This document shows positions 1-8,150 of a stretch of DNA of 64,000 nt, piece after piece. The notes beneath the pieces were generated by a model. It was given only the letters and a program-made list of their open reading frames with translations, searched no databases and was not told the origin of the DNA. The stretch is from Streptomyces carminius (GTDB lineage Bacteria; Actinomycetota; Actinomycetes; Streptomycetales; Streptomycetaceae). The stretch lies in NCBI RefSeq assembly GCF_002794255.1, contig NZ_PGGW01000069.1, positions 672,877 through 736,876 on the forward strand, read 5' to 3'. The translations under genes and the position numbers were made by a program. Numbering within the stretch: position 1 is the stretch's first letter; every line of letters begins with the position of its first letter.

Positions 1-563
1 CGGGCCGACGCCGCCGGAGCGCCGCCCAGGGAGCCGAGCGCCGCGAACAGCCTGGCGCGCTCCGCGGGCGGCATGGCCGTGTCCAGCAGGGCCAGCAGCT
101 CCCGGTCCCGGGCCGCCATCGCCGGCTCGGGACCGGGCAGCTCCGCACCGGCCCGGGACAGCTCGCCGAAGAGCACCGTCAGCTCGGCCGAGACCGGCCC
201 CTCGGCGGGCAGCTCACCGCGCTCGGCGAGCCGCAGCAACTCCCGCACCCGGCGCCGCCGTTCACGCAGCGCCGCCTCCTGCCGGGCCAGGTCGGCGTCC
301 AGCCCGGCCAGCACCTCGGCCAGCTCGCGCCCGGTGCCGCCGTCCGGGAACCCGCCGTCGGCCAGCACGTCGCGCACCTCGTCCAGACTCAGCCCCAGTT
401 CGGTCAGCCGCCGCACCCGCGCCAGCGCCACGGCGTCGCGCAGCCCGTACTCCCGGTAGCCGTTCGCGCGCCGCGCGGGCTCGGGCAGCAGCCCCAGATG
501 GTGGTAGTGCCGCACGGTGCGGGTGGTGACGCCCGCCAGCGCGGCCAGCTCGCCGATCCTCAT
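1..563 (-). CDS. MerR-family transcriptional regulator (3' end outside window)
   Basis: The reverse strand from the ATG at 563 starts MRIGELAALAGVTTRTVRHY, the classic MerR winged-helix N-terminus, followed by a DAVALARVRRLTELGLSLDEV-like second recognition segment and a long helical dimerisation region rich in Arg, Glu and Leu. About 187 codons are visible and the frame is still open at position 1, so the C-terminus is missing. No Cys-rich metal-binding loop is seen in the visible part, so the inducer cannot be told. The ATG sits very close to a MerR-type operator, suggesting autoregulation and a very short leader. Confidence 0.88.
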   Translation of the reverse strand, partial: MRIGELAALAGVTTRTVRHYHHLGLLPEPARRANGYREYGLRDAVALARVRRLTELGLSLDEVRDVLADGGFPDGGTGRELAEVLAGLDADLARQEAALRERRRRVRELLRLAERGELPAEGPVSAELTVLFGELSRAGAELPGPEPAMAARDRELLALLDTAMPPAERARLFAALGSLGGAPAASA

Positions 564-570
564 GGGGGTG

Positions 571-601
571 AGTCAACACATTGACGCCACGACAAGGTCA
601 A
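571..601 (-). promoter_or_regulatory. MerR-type promoter/operator with TTGAC...GTCAA inverted repeat
   Basis: Read on the minus strand, TTGACC (601-596) is a good -35. It forms the left arm of an inverted repeat TTGAC/GTCAA spanning 601-581. The possible -10 (576-571) is about 19 nt downstream of the -35, the over-long spacer typical of MerR-controlled promoters. The ATG follows within about 8 nt of the -10, so the transcript may be leaderless. The operator role is inferred from layout. Confidence 0.55.
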
Positions 602-658
602 GCGCGTCCCGCGACCGCCGGACGCGTCACCGGCCGGACCCCGGTGTGCCGGGCGTCC

Positions 659-1591
659 TCAGCCGAGTTCCCGCGCCAGCAGCTCGGCGGTCTTCGCGAC
701 CAGCGGGTAGTCCGGCTCCGCGGTCTCCTTCTCCTTGGCGGTGAGCACGGCCAGCACCACCGGTCTTCCGTCCGGGGTCCAGGCCACGCCCACGTCGTTG
801 TTGCTGCCGTGGCGGCCCGCGCCCGTCTTGTCGGCGCTGGTCCAGCCGTCGGGCAGGCCGGCGCCGAAGCTCCGGCCGTTGGTCTCGTTCGTCCGCAGCC
901 AGTCCGTCAGCCGCTCGCGGTCCGGCTCGTCGAGCGCCCCGCCGGTGATCAGCCGCCGGTAGGTCTGGGCGACGGCGCGCGGACTGGTGGTGTCCGTCAC
1001 GCGGCCGGGCTCGGCGGAGTTCAGCTCGGTCTCCCACCGGTCCAGCCGGGTGACCTGGTCGCCGATCGAGCGGCAGAAGCGGGTGACGGCCCGCGGGCCG
1101 CCGAGCTCGCGCAGCAGGAGGTTCCCGGCGGTGTTGTCGCTGCGGCACACGGTGGCCTCGCACAGCTCGGCGACGGTCATGCCGTTCGCCAGGTTCCCGG
1201 GCCGGCCGGTGTCGGGGGAGTGGGCCACCAGGTCCGCCTCGGTGTACCGGACGCGCCGGCCGAGGAACGCCTCGTCGCGGTCGCGCAGCACGGCCGCGAC
1301 GGCGAGCGGCTTCCACACCGAGCAGATCGCGAAGCGCTCGTCCGCGCGGTGCAGCACGGCGGCGCCGGTGGCCGGGTTGAGCGCGAAGACGCCCAGCCGG
1401 GCGGAGTGCGCGCGCTCCAGCGCACGCAGCCGCCCGGCGACGGACCTCTCCGGGGGCCGCGGGGCGCGCGACGGCGAGGCGGACGGACGCTCGGTCTCGT
1501 TCCCCTTCGCGGGCGCGCAGGCGGCCAGCACCGCCGCCGCGCCGAAGGTGAACACGGCACGGCGGGTCGGACGGACCGGTCGGGAATCCAC
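659..1591 (-). CDS. class A serine beta-lactamase, putative lipoprotein
   Basis: A 310-residue protein carries all class A signatures: SVWK with the nucleophile Ser91 and Lys94, SDN at 151-153, the omega-loop ETELN with Glu187, and KTG at 255-257. The N-terminus has twin Arg (RRAVFTFG) followed by a lipobox LAAC with Cys25, so Tat export and lipid anchoring are both possible. The GTG start at 1591 is chosen because a purine-rich GAGGAAGAGG stretch lies just upstream; the upstream ATG at 1681 would add 30 residues that do not look like a signal peptide. It should hydrolyse beta-lactams outside the membrane. No BlaR/BlaI-type regulator lies beside it. Confidence 0.9.
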   Translation of the reverse strand: MDSRPVRPTRRAVFTFGAAAVLAACAPAKGNETERPSASPSRAPRPPERSVAGRLRALERAHSARLGVFALNPATGAAVLHRADERFAICSVWKPLAVAAVLRDRDEAFLGRRVRYTEADLVAHSPDTGRPGNLANGMTVAELCEATVCRSDNTAGNLLLRELGGPRAVTRFCRSIGDQVTRLDRWETELNSAEPGRVTDTTSPRAVAQTYRRLITGGALDEPDRERLTDWLRTNETNGRSFGAGLPDGWTSADKTGAGRHGSNNDVGVAWTPDGRPVVLAVLTAKEKETAEPDYPLVAKTAELLARELG

Positions 1592-1800
1592 GATCTCTTC
1601 CTCTTCCTCCGAGGGCTGACGGGAAGCTGCCGGGACCCGCCTGACCGTTCGGACAGTGGGTACCACCGAGTAGGACAGCACATCCTGGCGTCAGGTTCAC
1701 TCTGCATTCATCAGAGTCGCCGTCATTTTCCCGCCCCGTGCACGCCCCGTCCCGCCGCGGACGGCACCCGGCGGAGGAACCGGCCCCCGCCCTGGTCGAC

Positions 1801-1806
1801 TACCAT
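1801..1806 (+). promoter_or_regulatory. -10 element upstream of rnpB
   Basis: TACCAT lies 10 nt before the first paired base of the RNase P RNA, which is the right distance for a transcription start at about 1813-1817. No convincing -35 is visible upstream. Confidence 0.4.
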
Positions 1807-1816
1807 GGCCGGCACG

Positions 1817-2240
1817 GCAGACGAGTCGTGCGGGCGGTCGCGGCGGAGTCCCTCCGGGGAGTCCGCCGAGGAACGTCCGGGCTCCACAGGGCAGGGTGGT
1901 GGGTAACGCCCACCCGGGGTGACCCGCGGGAAAGTGCCACAGAAAACAGACCGCCGGGGGCCTCACCGCCCCCGGTAAGGGTGAAACGGTGGTGTAAGAG
2001 ACCACCAGCGCCCAGGGTGACCTGGGCGGCTCGGTAAACCCCACCCGGAGCAAGGTCAAGAGGGGCCGCCGTCCCGGACGGGACGACGGCCCTGCGCGGA
2101 CGTTCGAGGGCGGCCCGCCCGAGTCCGCGGGTAGACCGCACGAGGCCGGTGGCGACACCGGTCCCAGATGGATGGCCGCCTCCCGGCGGGCCGCGAGGCC
2201 CACCGGAGACAGAACCCGGCGTACAGCACGGCTCGTCTGC
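1817..2240 (+). ncRNA. rnpB: RNase P RNA (rnpB), actinobacterial type A
   Basis: This is the catalytic RNA that removes 5' leaders from pre-tRNA. Conserved blocks are present in order: GAGGAACGTCCGGGCTCCAC near 1868-1887, ACAGAAAACAGACCGCC near 1938-1954, GTAAGGGTGAAACGGTGG near 1975-1992, AAACCCCACCCGGAGCAAGG near 2036-2055 and AGATGGATGGCCGCC near 2166-2180. The ends are set by helix P1: bases 1817-1831 pair with 2226-2240 with one G-U. The apparent reading frames across this region are spurious. It was identified by recalled rnpB core sequence; a covariance-model search would fix the ends. Confidence 0.96.
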
Positions 2241-2304
2241 CGCCGCCCGTTCCGTACCCGCTCCATCCTGGCCGGAACGGCGGCGCCGGCGGGCCCGGCA
2301 GGAG

Positions 2305-2670
2305 TCAGCGGGCGGGCGGGGCGAACTCGGGACGGTCCAGCAGACGCAGCCAGCTCCCGTCGGGCTGGCGGCGGACGACCTGCGCCCGGGCGCCCGCTCC
2401 GTCCTTCGGAGGGGTCGAGGTCAGGGCGATGTCCCCGCTGACCAGCGTCGGCAGCGACGGCTCCGGCTCGAAACGGGGGCGGTCGGCCAGCACCTTCTCC
2501 CACAGCGCGCGGATCGCCTCCCGGCCCACCGTCCGCCCGCCGGGCGGATAGGCCAGCACCGCGTCCTCCTCGTAGAGGGCGGCCACCCCGGCCGCGTCAC
2601 CGGCGTTGGACCGCTCGACGAACAAGCGGGTGATGTCCTCGGGCCGCATGGCCTTCTCGTACTCCGGCAC
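2305..2670 (-). CDS. SnoaL/NTF2-like fold protein (DUF4440 type)
   Basis: A 121-residue protein with the small NTF2-like cone-fold pattern: an N-terminal helix, FVERSNAGDAAGVAALYEEDAVL, then a YPPGGRTVGREAIRALWEKVL segment and beta strands to the C-terminus. Such proteins bind or isomerise small ligands or oligomerise; no substrate can be named. The GTG start has an AGGAGG ribosome site a few bases upstream. It is divergent from the LysR gene with about 100 bp between, so LysR may control it. Confidence 0.75.
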   Translation of the reverse strand: MPEYEKAMRPEDITRLFVERSNAGDAAGVAALYEEDAVLAYPPGGRTVGREAIRALWEKVLADRPRFEPEPSLPTLVSGDIALTSTPPKDGAGARAQVVRRQPDGSWLRLLDRPEFAPPAR

Positions 2671-2750
2671 GGCTTCCTCCTGACGTCGGGCTTTCGGTGC
2701 TTTCCAGCGTGATCACCTCCGAGTAAGAAGTCCAACGGATGTTTCTGCTG

Positions 2751-2764
2751 GTAACTAGAATTAC
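2751..2764. promoter_or_regulatory. imperfect palindrome and -10 in the NTF2-like/lysR intergenic region
   Basis: GTAACTAGAATTAC has GTAA/TTAC arms and is AT-rich in an otherwise GC-rich region. It overlaps a good -10 (TAGAAT, 2756-2761) that lies 8 nt before the LysR ATG, so the LysR transcript may have almost no leader. Position and symmetry suggest a LysR autoregulatory site; this is inference. Confidence 0.35.
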
Positions 2765-2769
2765 TGGTC

Positions 2770-3660
2770 ATGGAGTTGAGGCAGCTGGGGTACTTCGTCG
2801 CGGTCGCCGAGGAGCGGAACTTCACGCGGGCGGCCGAGCGGGTGCACATCAGCCAGTCCGGCGTCAGCGCCCAGATCCGCCGACTGGAACGGGAGCTCGG
2901 GGCCGAGCTGTTCGACCGGTCGGCCCGCACCGTCACCCTCACCGCCGCGGGAGAGGCCGCGCTCGGCCACGCCCGTGCCGCGCTCGCCGCCGCCGAGGCG
3001 GTCGGCCGGGCGGTGGACGAGGTGGTCGGCCTGGTCCGGGGACGGCTCACCGTCGGGATGGTCGCCGGCTGTACGCTCACGCCGCTGTTCGACGCCCTCG
3101 CCGCGTTCCACCGGGCGCACCCCGGCGTGGAGCTCTCACTCCTGGAGGACAACTCCGACCGGCTCGTCGCGCAGGTGCGCGACGGCGCTCTCGACCTGGC
3201 CCTCGTCGGGGCCGCGGACGCCGCCCCCGACGGGCTGGAGGCGCTGACCGTCGTCAGCGAGCGGCTCGTCGCGGCGGTCCCGGCCGGGCATCCCCTGGCG
3301 GAACGGCGCCGCGTCACCCTGCGCGATCTGGTCACCCACCCGATCGTGTGCATGCCGCCCGGCACCGGCCTGCGCACGGTGCTCGACCAGGCATGCGCCG
3401 CACAGCACCTCCGGCCCGCCATCGCCTTGGAGGCCGGTGCCGCGGACGCCATGGCCGATTTGGCCGCCCGTGGGCTCGGCGTCGCCGTCCTGAGCGATTC
3501 GATGGCCGCGCACTACCGCGACCGGCTCACCGCCCGCATCATCGACGACGTCGAGACGCACGCCCTGCTCGCCCTGGTCTGGCGGAGCACGCGAAGCCCC
3601 GCGACGCGTGAACTGCTCGCGCACTGCCGACGGACGTTCGCCGGGGCCGGCCCTGCCTGA
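2770..3660 (+). CDS. LysR-family transcriptional regulator
   Basis: A full-length 296-residue LTTR. The winged helix is at residues 1-60 (MELRQLGYFVAVAEERNFTR then SQSGVSAQIRRLERELG), followed by a linker helix and a periplasmic-binding-like effector domain beginning near GRLTVGMVAG. It is divergent from the NTF2-like gene, the usual arrangement of an LTTR and its target. The last about 75 codons are duplicated as a fragment at 8151-8330, showing this gene took part in local rearrangement. Confidence 0.92.
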   Translation: MELRQLGYFVAVAEERNFTRAAERVHISQSGVSAQIRRLERELGAELFDRSARTVTLTAAGEAALGHARAALAAAEAVGRAVDEVVGLVRGRLTVGMVAGCTLTPLFDALAAFHRAHPGVELSLLEDNSDRLVAQVRDGALDLALVGAADAAPDGLEALTVVSERLVAAVPAGHPLAERRRVTLRDLVTHPIVCMPPGTGLRTVLDQACAAQHLRPAIALEAGAADAMADLAARGLGVAVLSDSMAAHYRDRLTARIIDDVETHALLALVWRSTRSPATRELLAHCRRTFAGAGPA

Positions 3661-3850
3661 CGGGAGCACTCGTAGCCCAGCGGGCCAGACCGTGAACGGC
3701 CCCCGCTTCCCCGGGCAGAGTGGCCCGTATCCGGCAGAAGAACGGCCACGCGTCCGGTCAACGTAGGTAGATGCACTCAGGCACCCTCTGTAACCGTGTT
3801 GCTACTGTCGCAGCCGTGTTGGACGGCGAGACATGACGGAGGGACGGACC

Positions 3851-4306
3851 GTGAGGTTCGCGGACGAGTGGACGACCACCGGCACGGACGCGGCCGCCGG
3901 TATGCGTCTGAACGGGTGGCAGGGCGGACACGGCACGTCCAAGGCCGGTGCCCTGCCGGATCTGGACATCAACACGACGGAACTGCGGGGCCTGTCGGGA
4001 AAGGCGGGAACGCTGCACGGCCGTATGACCACCGCCCTGACGAACCTCGGGCAGGCGCACTCCGGGCTGACCGCCGCGACGGAAGGCTTCGCCTGCACGG
4101 CGGCACTGGGGAAGGTGCGCGGTAGTTGGGAAGGCCGCCTGCGGGACGTACGCGACGAGTGCGAGCGACTGAAGACGGCTTTCACCGGTGCCGCGGACGC
4201 CCACGACGGCAACGAGGACGACACGAAGAAGGAGATGTCCTCGCTCTCGTCGAAGCGCCCCTGGCACGAGGACCGCCCCAAGTCCCCCATCGAGAACTTC
4301 TCGTAG
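3851..4306 (+). CDS. WXG100/ESX-like helical protein
   Basis: A 151-residue protein with a helical hairpin-like central part (DLDINTTELRGLSGKAGTLH to LRDVRDECERLKTAFTGAAD) and a GSWEGRL turn resembling the WXG bend of type VII secretion substrates. The C-terminal tail is charged and acidic. I prefer the GTG at 3851 because GGAGGG lies 7 nt upstream; an in-frame ATG at 3833 is possible. It lies 8 bp before the DUF1023 hydrolase and is probably its co-transcribed partner. No ESX core gene is in the window, so secretion is inferred only from family resemblance. Confidence 0.6.
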   Translation: MRFADEWTTTGTDAAAGMRLNGWQGGHGTSKAGALPDLDINTTELRGLSGKAGTLHGRMTTALTNLGQAHSGLTAATEGFACTAALGKVRGSWEGRLRDVRDECERLKTAFTGAADAHDGNEDDTKKEMSSLSSKRPWHEDRPKSPIENFS

Positions 4307-4314
4307 GGGCGGGG

Positions 4315-6183
4315 ATGAAGACGGTCGGTCAGCTACAGGACCTGAGGCGGACGCAGTACGAGAAGGCGGCCGACGGCTGGAAGAAGGTCAGTGACCAGGC
4401 TCAGGCCGACATGGACTGGGTGGACCAGCAGATGCTCGCCAGGATCCGGGCCCAGAAGGGCGACACCAAGGACGCGGCCTTCAAGGCCCTGGAACGCCTC
4501 AGCCGGAACTACCAGTACGTCCAGGTGGAATGCGGCCTGATCCAGACGGCTCTCAACGGTCTGTCGGACGATCTCGAGGAGCCGCAGCGGAGACTGAGAC
4601 GGGCACTGGGCGATGCCGAGGAGAACGGGCTGACCGTCGGCGACGACGGCGCGGTCACCTACCCGGCCGCCAAGGGACCGGACGGTGCGGAACTGCCGGG
4701 CGGTACGGTCCGCAAGCAGGCGCACGAGCCGTTCATGGAAGCCAACCGCCCGAGCCCGTACGCACCGGCCGCGCCGAACGCCGGACGGCTCGAAATCGGG
4801 GCGAACCCGAAGAAGCACCTGGCGGAACAGCTCAGCATCACCATCATCGGTGCGCTGAACGATGCCCAGCGGATCGACGAGCAGTACACGAAGACGTTGT
4901 CCAGGCTCACTGCCGAACGCGGCCTGAAAGTCGGTGGTGCCCAGTGGTCGGACGCCCGGTCCGACCGTGCGGCGGTCGACAAGGTCGCGGGCGACAACTA
5001 CGAGAAGGGCGACATCCCGCAAGGGCGTTCCCCGGAGGAGAACGCCAAGTGGTGGAAGGGGCTCTCCGCAGACGAGCGGGACGCGTACGTCTCCATGTAC
5101 CCGGCCGGTGTCGGCGCCCTGGACGGTCTGCCGGCGGAGGTCCGCGACAGTGCCAACCGCGTGGTGCTCCAGGAGGAGAAGGCCCGCACGGCGGACGTAC
5201 TCGCCAAGCACATGAGCCAGGAGCCCAGCCGGTACCACCTCGCTCCGAAGGGGAAGGACGGCCTGACCGCCGAGAAGACGGAGACACCGGAGTGGCGGAA
5301 GTGGAACGAGGAGAGGGCGCGGCTGGAGGAGCTCGGCAAGGGCGTGGACGCCATCGAGGAGCGTTTCCGCCAGACAGGTGTGGACGGTCTCCCCGAGGCG
5401 TATCTCCTCGGCTTCGACACCAGGGACCTGGGGCATGCCGTCACCGCCAACGGAAACCCCGACACCGCCGACCACACAGCCGTCTTCGTCCCGGGTACCA
5501 CATCTCGCCTGGGTACGGTGGAAGGCGACATCAACCGGATGAGCGACCTGTGGCGGGACAGCAGCAGGGAGGCTCCGGGGCAGAGTGTCTCGACCATTAC
5601 CTGGGTGGGGTACGACGCCCCGCAGACCGCGATTCCCGTCGCGGACGGAGACGTCGTTCCCGAGGCGGCTTCCGTCTCGTACGCCAAGGACGGATCACCG
5701 AAACTCACCTCCTTCATGGAGGGGTTGCAGGTGGCCCAGGGAGGGCCGAACGCCAGCCACACCACGGTGATCGGGCACAGCTACGGCACCACGGTCGTGG
5801 GAGACGCCTCCTACGGCAAGGAGTTGGCTACCGATGACATCATCGCCATCGCCAGTCCGGGCATGCTCGCCCCGCATGCCAGTGACCTCACCACCGGAAC
5901 AGAACACACCTGGTCCATGGCGGCCCCGTTCCCGGACGACCCTGTCCCCTTCGGCGGCAAGGTCGCGGGACTGGGCGGAATCGGTTTCGGCGTGTCGACA
6001 TGGAACGGAATTCCGTACGACGTCGGCTGGACTCGGCATGTCCCCTCGGACGAATCCTTCGGGGCAAAACGCCTGGCAACCGACTCAAAGGACCACAGTG
6101 GCTACTGGGACCAAGATTCAGTCAGCATGAAGAACCAGGCATACATCACTGTGGGGAAGTATGGGAAGGTCCAGAGTGAATAA
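4315..6183 (+). CDS. DUF1023 alpha/beta hydrolase with helical WXG-like N-terminus
   Basis: A 622-residue protein. Roughly the first 350 residues are predicted helical and charged, like WXG100/LXG-type secretion regions. The C-terminal hydrolase has the nucleophile elbow GHSYGTT, a probable acid in the DDPVP motif and a probable catalytic His in DHSGYW, matching the DUF1023 family found with WXG100 proteins in actinobacteria. The ATG is at 4315, 8 bp after the upstream gene. The stop overlaps the next gene's GTG, so translation is coupled to the lipoprotein. The segment from about 5834 to the end is duplicated at 7097-7445. Lipase or esterase activity is expected; a toxin role is inference. 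Confidence 0.82.
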   Translation: MKTVGQLQDLRRTQYEKAADGWKKVSDQAQADMDWVDQQMLARIRAQKGDTKDAAFKALERLSRNYQYVQVECGLIQTALNGLSDDLEEPQRRLRRALGDAEENGLTVGDDGAVTYPAAKGPDGAELPGGTVRKQAHEPFMEANRPSPYAPAAPNAGRLEIGANPKKHLAEQLSITIIGALNDAQRIDEQYTKTLSRLTAERGLKVGGAQWSDARSDRAAVDKVAGDNYEKGDIPQGRSPEENAKWWKGLSADERDAYVSMYPAGVGALDGLPAEVRDSANRVVLQEEKARTADVLAKHMSQEPSRYHLAPKGKDGLTAEKTETPEWRKWNEERARLEELGKGVDAIEERFRQTGVDGLPEAYLLGFDTRDLGHAVTANGNPDTADHTAVFVPGTTSRLGTVEGDINRMSDLWRDSSREAPGQSVSTITWVGYDAPQTAIPVADGDVVPEAASVSYAKDGSPKLTSFMEGLQVAQGGPNASHTTVIGHSYGTTVVGDASYGKELATDDIIAIASPGMLAPHASDLTTGTEHTWSMAAPFPDDPVPFGGKVAGLGGIGFGVSTWNGIPYDVGWTRHVPSDESFGAKRLATDSKDHSGYWDQDSVSMKNQAYITVGKYGKVQSE

Positions 6184-6736
6184 CCGGATTCCGAGTGCGG
6201 GTAAATCTCTCATCTTGGTTCTTTTCTTGATCGCTTTGACGGGATGCTATGGCGAAGTGAGGGATTCTGAAAAGATGGACGATCTCGGCTATGTTCCCAC
6301 TGTTGTCGGTGTTCAAGAGGCACGTGATCGTACGGGTGAGTTGTCCAGTCAGGTTCTGGATGCCATAGGGGTCAAGGGTAAGATTACAGAGCCAGGTCCC
6401 GGTGTTTCAGTATGTCCGGCAGATCCGAAGAAGGAGAAGCTCTACAGGGTTCGTCATCCATGGGCCTTGTATGGAATTCCTGATTCCTCCCTGGAGAAGG
6501 GGATGGCTAACCTCAGGGAAAAACTTCCGAAAAATGGATGGAAGATCATCGCTGACAGGGAGGCGGAATCCGAGGATCGAGATCCTGTGATTCATGCTGA
6601 ACACGAGGAGATGCGGTACGCGCTGGATGTTGTCTGGGAGAGGGAGACCGCGGAGCATGATCCCCAGATCAGTGTGACTCTTCTTTCCGCATGCTTTGAA
6701 ACCCCTGAGGGGGAGAGTCCGCAGGGGGAGTTCTGA
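6176..6736 (+). CDS. small lipoprotein A, possible immunity partner of the DUF1023 hydrolase
   Basis: A 186-residue protein with a short basic N-terminus, a hydrophobic stretch and lipobox LTGC, so it should be anchored outside the membrane. The GTG start at 6176 has GGGAAGG 6 nt upstream and overlaps the hydrolase stop. GC content is strikingly low for this genome: positions 6241-6300 are about 52% GC by count against about 75% in neighbours. It is paralogous to lipoprotein B at 7438-8004, sharing TEPGPG, VRHPWA, PVIHAE and TPEGES. No named family is recognised. Position behind a putative exported lipase and lipid anchoring fit an immunity role, but that is inference. Confidence 0.75.
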   Translation: MNNRIPSAGKSLILVLFLIALTGCYGEVRDSEKMDDLGYVPTVVGVQEARDRTGELSSQVLDAIGVKGKITEPGPGVSVCPADPKKEKLYRVRHPWALYGIPDSSLEKGMANLREKLPKNGWKIIADREAESEDRDPVIHAEHEEMRYALDVVWERETAEHDPQISVTLLSACFETPEGESPQGEF

Positions 6737-6814
6737 CAACGGACCTCGGTCCGGCGGCTGCCCAGCGAACCGGCGAGCTGCCAGTGGTCCAAAGGCTGAG
6801 CCGGGGCGGGGATG

Positions 6815-7096
6815 TCAGTCCGGCAGCGGCAGTTCGGCGAGCATCACGGCGAAGAGCGGGGAGTCGGCGAAGGGCTGCTGCTCGCCGACCTCCCGATAGC
6901 TCCAGGACTTGTGCAGGGCCTGCACCTTGGGGTGGGTGACATCCACGCAGAGGGCGGTCAGGTCCTCGTCGCGGTCCGCGAGCAGCGAGTGGTGCAGCAG
7001 CCGGGAGGCGCCCGTCTTGCGCCAGCGCGGACGCACCATCAGCTCCGAGAGGGCGAAGGTGCGGCTTGCCTCGGGCGGCGGATTCAGGAACTCGCG
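6815..7096 (-). pseudogene. 3' fragment of a GNAT acetyltransferase gene
   Basis: The reverse strand encodes about 93 residues nearly identical to the last half of the intact GNAT protein at 11112-11645, for example SELMVRPRWRKTGASRLLHH and the common C-terminus AELPLPD. It starts abruptly at REFL, where the sequence switches to the duplicated hydrolase segment at about 7096/7097. It has no start codon or ribosome site of its own. This is a truncated duplicate and a recombination breakpoint. Confidence 0.85.
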
Positions 7097-7445
7097 TGAC
7101 ATCGTCGCCATTGCCGGTCCGGGCATGCCCGCGCCGCATGCCGGTGACCTCACCACCGGTACAGAACACACCTGGTCCATGGCGGCCCCGTTCCCGGACG
7201 ACCCTGTCCCCTTCGGCGGCAAGGTCGCGGGGCTGGGCGGACTCGGTTTCGGCGTGTCGACATGGAACGGAGTCCCGTACGACGTCGGCTGGACTCAGCA
7301 TGTCCCCTCGGACGAATCCTTCGGGGCGAATATTGTCGCAACGGACTCAGTTGACCACAGCGGCTACTGGGAAGATGGCTCGGTGAGCACGGTGAACCAG
7401 GCGTTGATCGTGACGGGCAACTATGGCGAGGTCAGCCGTGAGTAG
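7097..7445 (+). pseudogene. orphan C-terminal tip of the DUF1023 hydrolase (duplicate)
   Basis: Codes for about 115 residues matching the end of the hydrolase at 4315-6183. The copy starts just before IVAIAGPGM, so the GHSYG nucleophile region is absent while the DDPVP and DHSGYW motifs remain. By hand alignment the first 77 residues are about 91% identical to the parent but the last 38 only about 58%. It overlaps the GTG of lipoprotein B just as the parent overlaps lipoprotein A. It cannot be an active hydrolase by itself; it resembles the orphan toxin tips stored next to immunity genes in polymorphic toxin loci. Confidence 0.8.
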
Positions 7446-8004
7446 GGAAATGAGTACCGCCCGAAGCGGGCGGATATTTCCGAGAGCTTCGGCTCTCCTG
7501 GTTGTTTTCTTGACAGGATGTTCCATGGGTGCGGAGAACCGAAGTGAAAAGCAAGAGCTCGACTATGAGCCCCACGTCATCAGTGTGCAGGACGCCCGTT
7601 CCCAGGCGGAAAACATTTCGAGTCGCATCCTCGACATGATGAGGATTGAGGCAAGAGTCACGGAGCCAGGACCCGGGGACTCCATCTGTTCGGTCGACCC
7701 CAATAAGGAACGCATGTATATCGTGCGTCACCCATGGGCTGTCTACGATGTGCCGAACAGTACTCTTGAGGCGGCAATGGAAAACCTGCGCTCCGGACTT
7801 CCCGAGGATGGCTGGTCCATTGTCAAGGACGGCAGGGCGAACTCCGAGGATCGCCAGCCGGTCATCCACGCGGAGAATGATGAACTTCAGTACACCCTGA
7901 TGATCTCCTGGGCGCAGGACAGGGGAAAGCCCCAGATCAGTGTCACACTGGCCTCTGCGTGCATCAAGACCCCTGAGGGGGAGAGTTCGCAGGGGGAGTT
8001 CTGA
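7438..8004 (+). CDS. small lipoprotein B, paralogue of lipoprotein A
   Basis: A 188-residue lipoprotein with lipobox FLTGC. It starts at the GTG at 7438, which overlaps the end of the orphan hydrolase tip. The mature part is roughly half identical to lipoprotein A, with shared ITEPGPG/VTEPGPG, VRHPWA, SEDR, PVIHAE and PQISVTL motifs, while the last 40 bp or so are almost identical at DNA level. GC is low (48% in 7501-7560 by count). The reading frame is intact despite the broken upstream gene, which suggests selection for the lipoprotein by itself, as for a stored immunity gene. Confidence 0.72.
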   Translation: MSREMSTARSGRIFPRASALLVVFLTGCSMGAENRSEKQELDYEPHVISVQDARSQAENISSRILDMMRIEARVTEPGPGDSICSVDPNKERMYIVRHPWAVYDVPNSTLEAAMENLRSGLPEDGWSIVKDGRANSEDRQPVIHAENDELQYTLMISWAQDRGKPQISVTLASACIKTPEGESSQGEF

Positions 8005-8150
8005 GCTGGTTTTTAACGCCGGTGGGCTTGGTCTTCCTTGATTGATTCGGCGCGCTTGGCGGTCTTGTCGATGTCGTGGTGCCTGGTGCGCTGCTTACGC
8101 ATGGTCCAATCAGAGGCCGCAGTGGGCGAGTCGGGGGTGCGTCCGGTACC

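Noticed and set aside
581..1906. Long plus-strand frame opposite the beta-lactamase
   Set aside because: Antisense shadow: GC-rich codon bias opens this frame, while the minus strand shows all class A catalytic motifs.
1697..2503. Open frames across 1.7-2.5 kb
   Set aside because: They run through the rnpB RNA gene, whose conserved core and P1 helix explain the sequence.
4530..5837. 435-codon plus-strand frame inside the DUF1023 gene
   Set aside because: Out-of-frame shadow with Arg/Gly-rich composition and no motifs; the other frame has the catalytic triad.
8013..8102. 29-codon minus-strand frame MRKQRTRHHDIDKTAKRAES...
   Set aside because: Reads like real protein but has no ribosome site or recognised family and lies in mosaic DNA; too short to claim.
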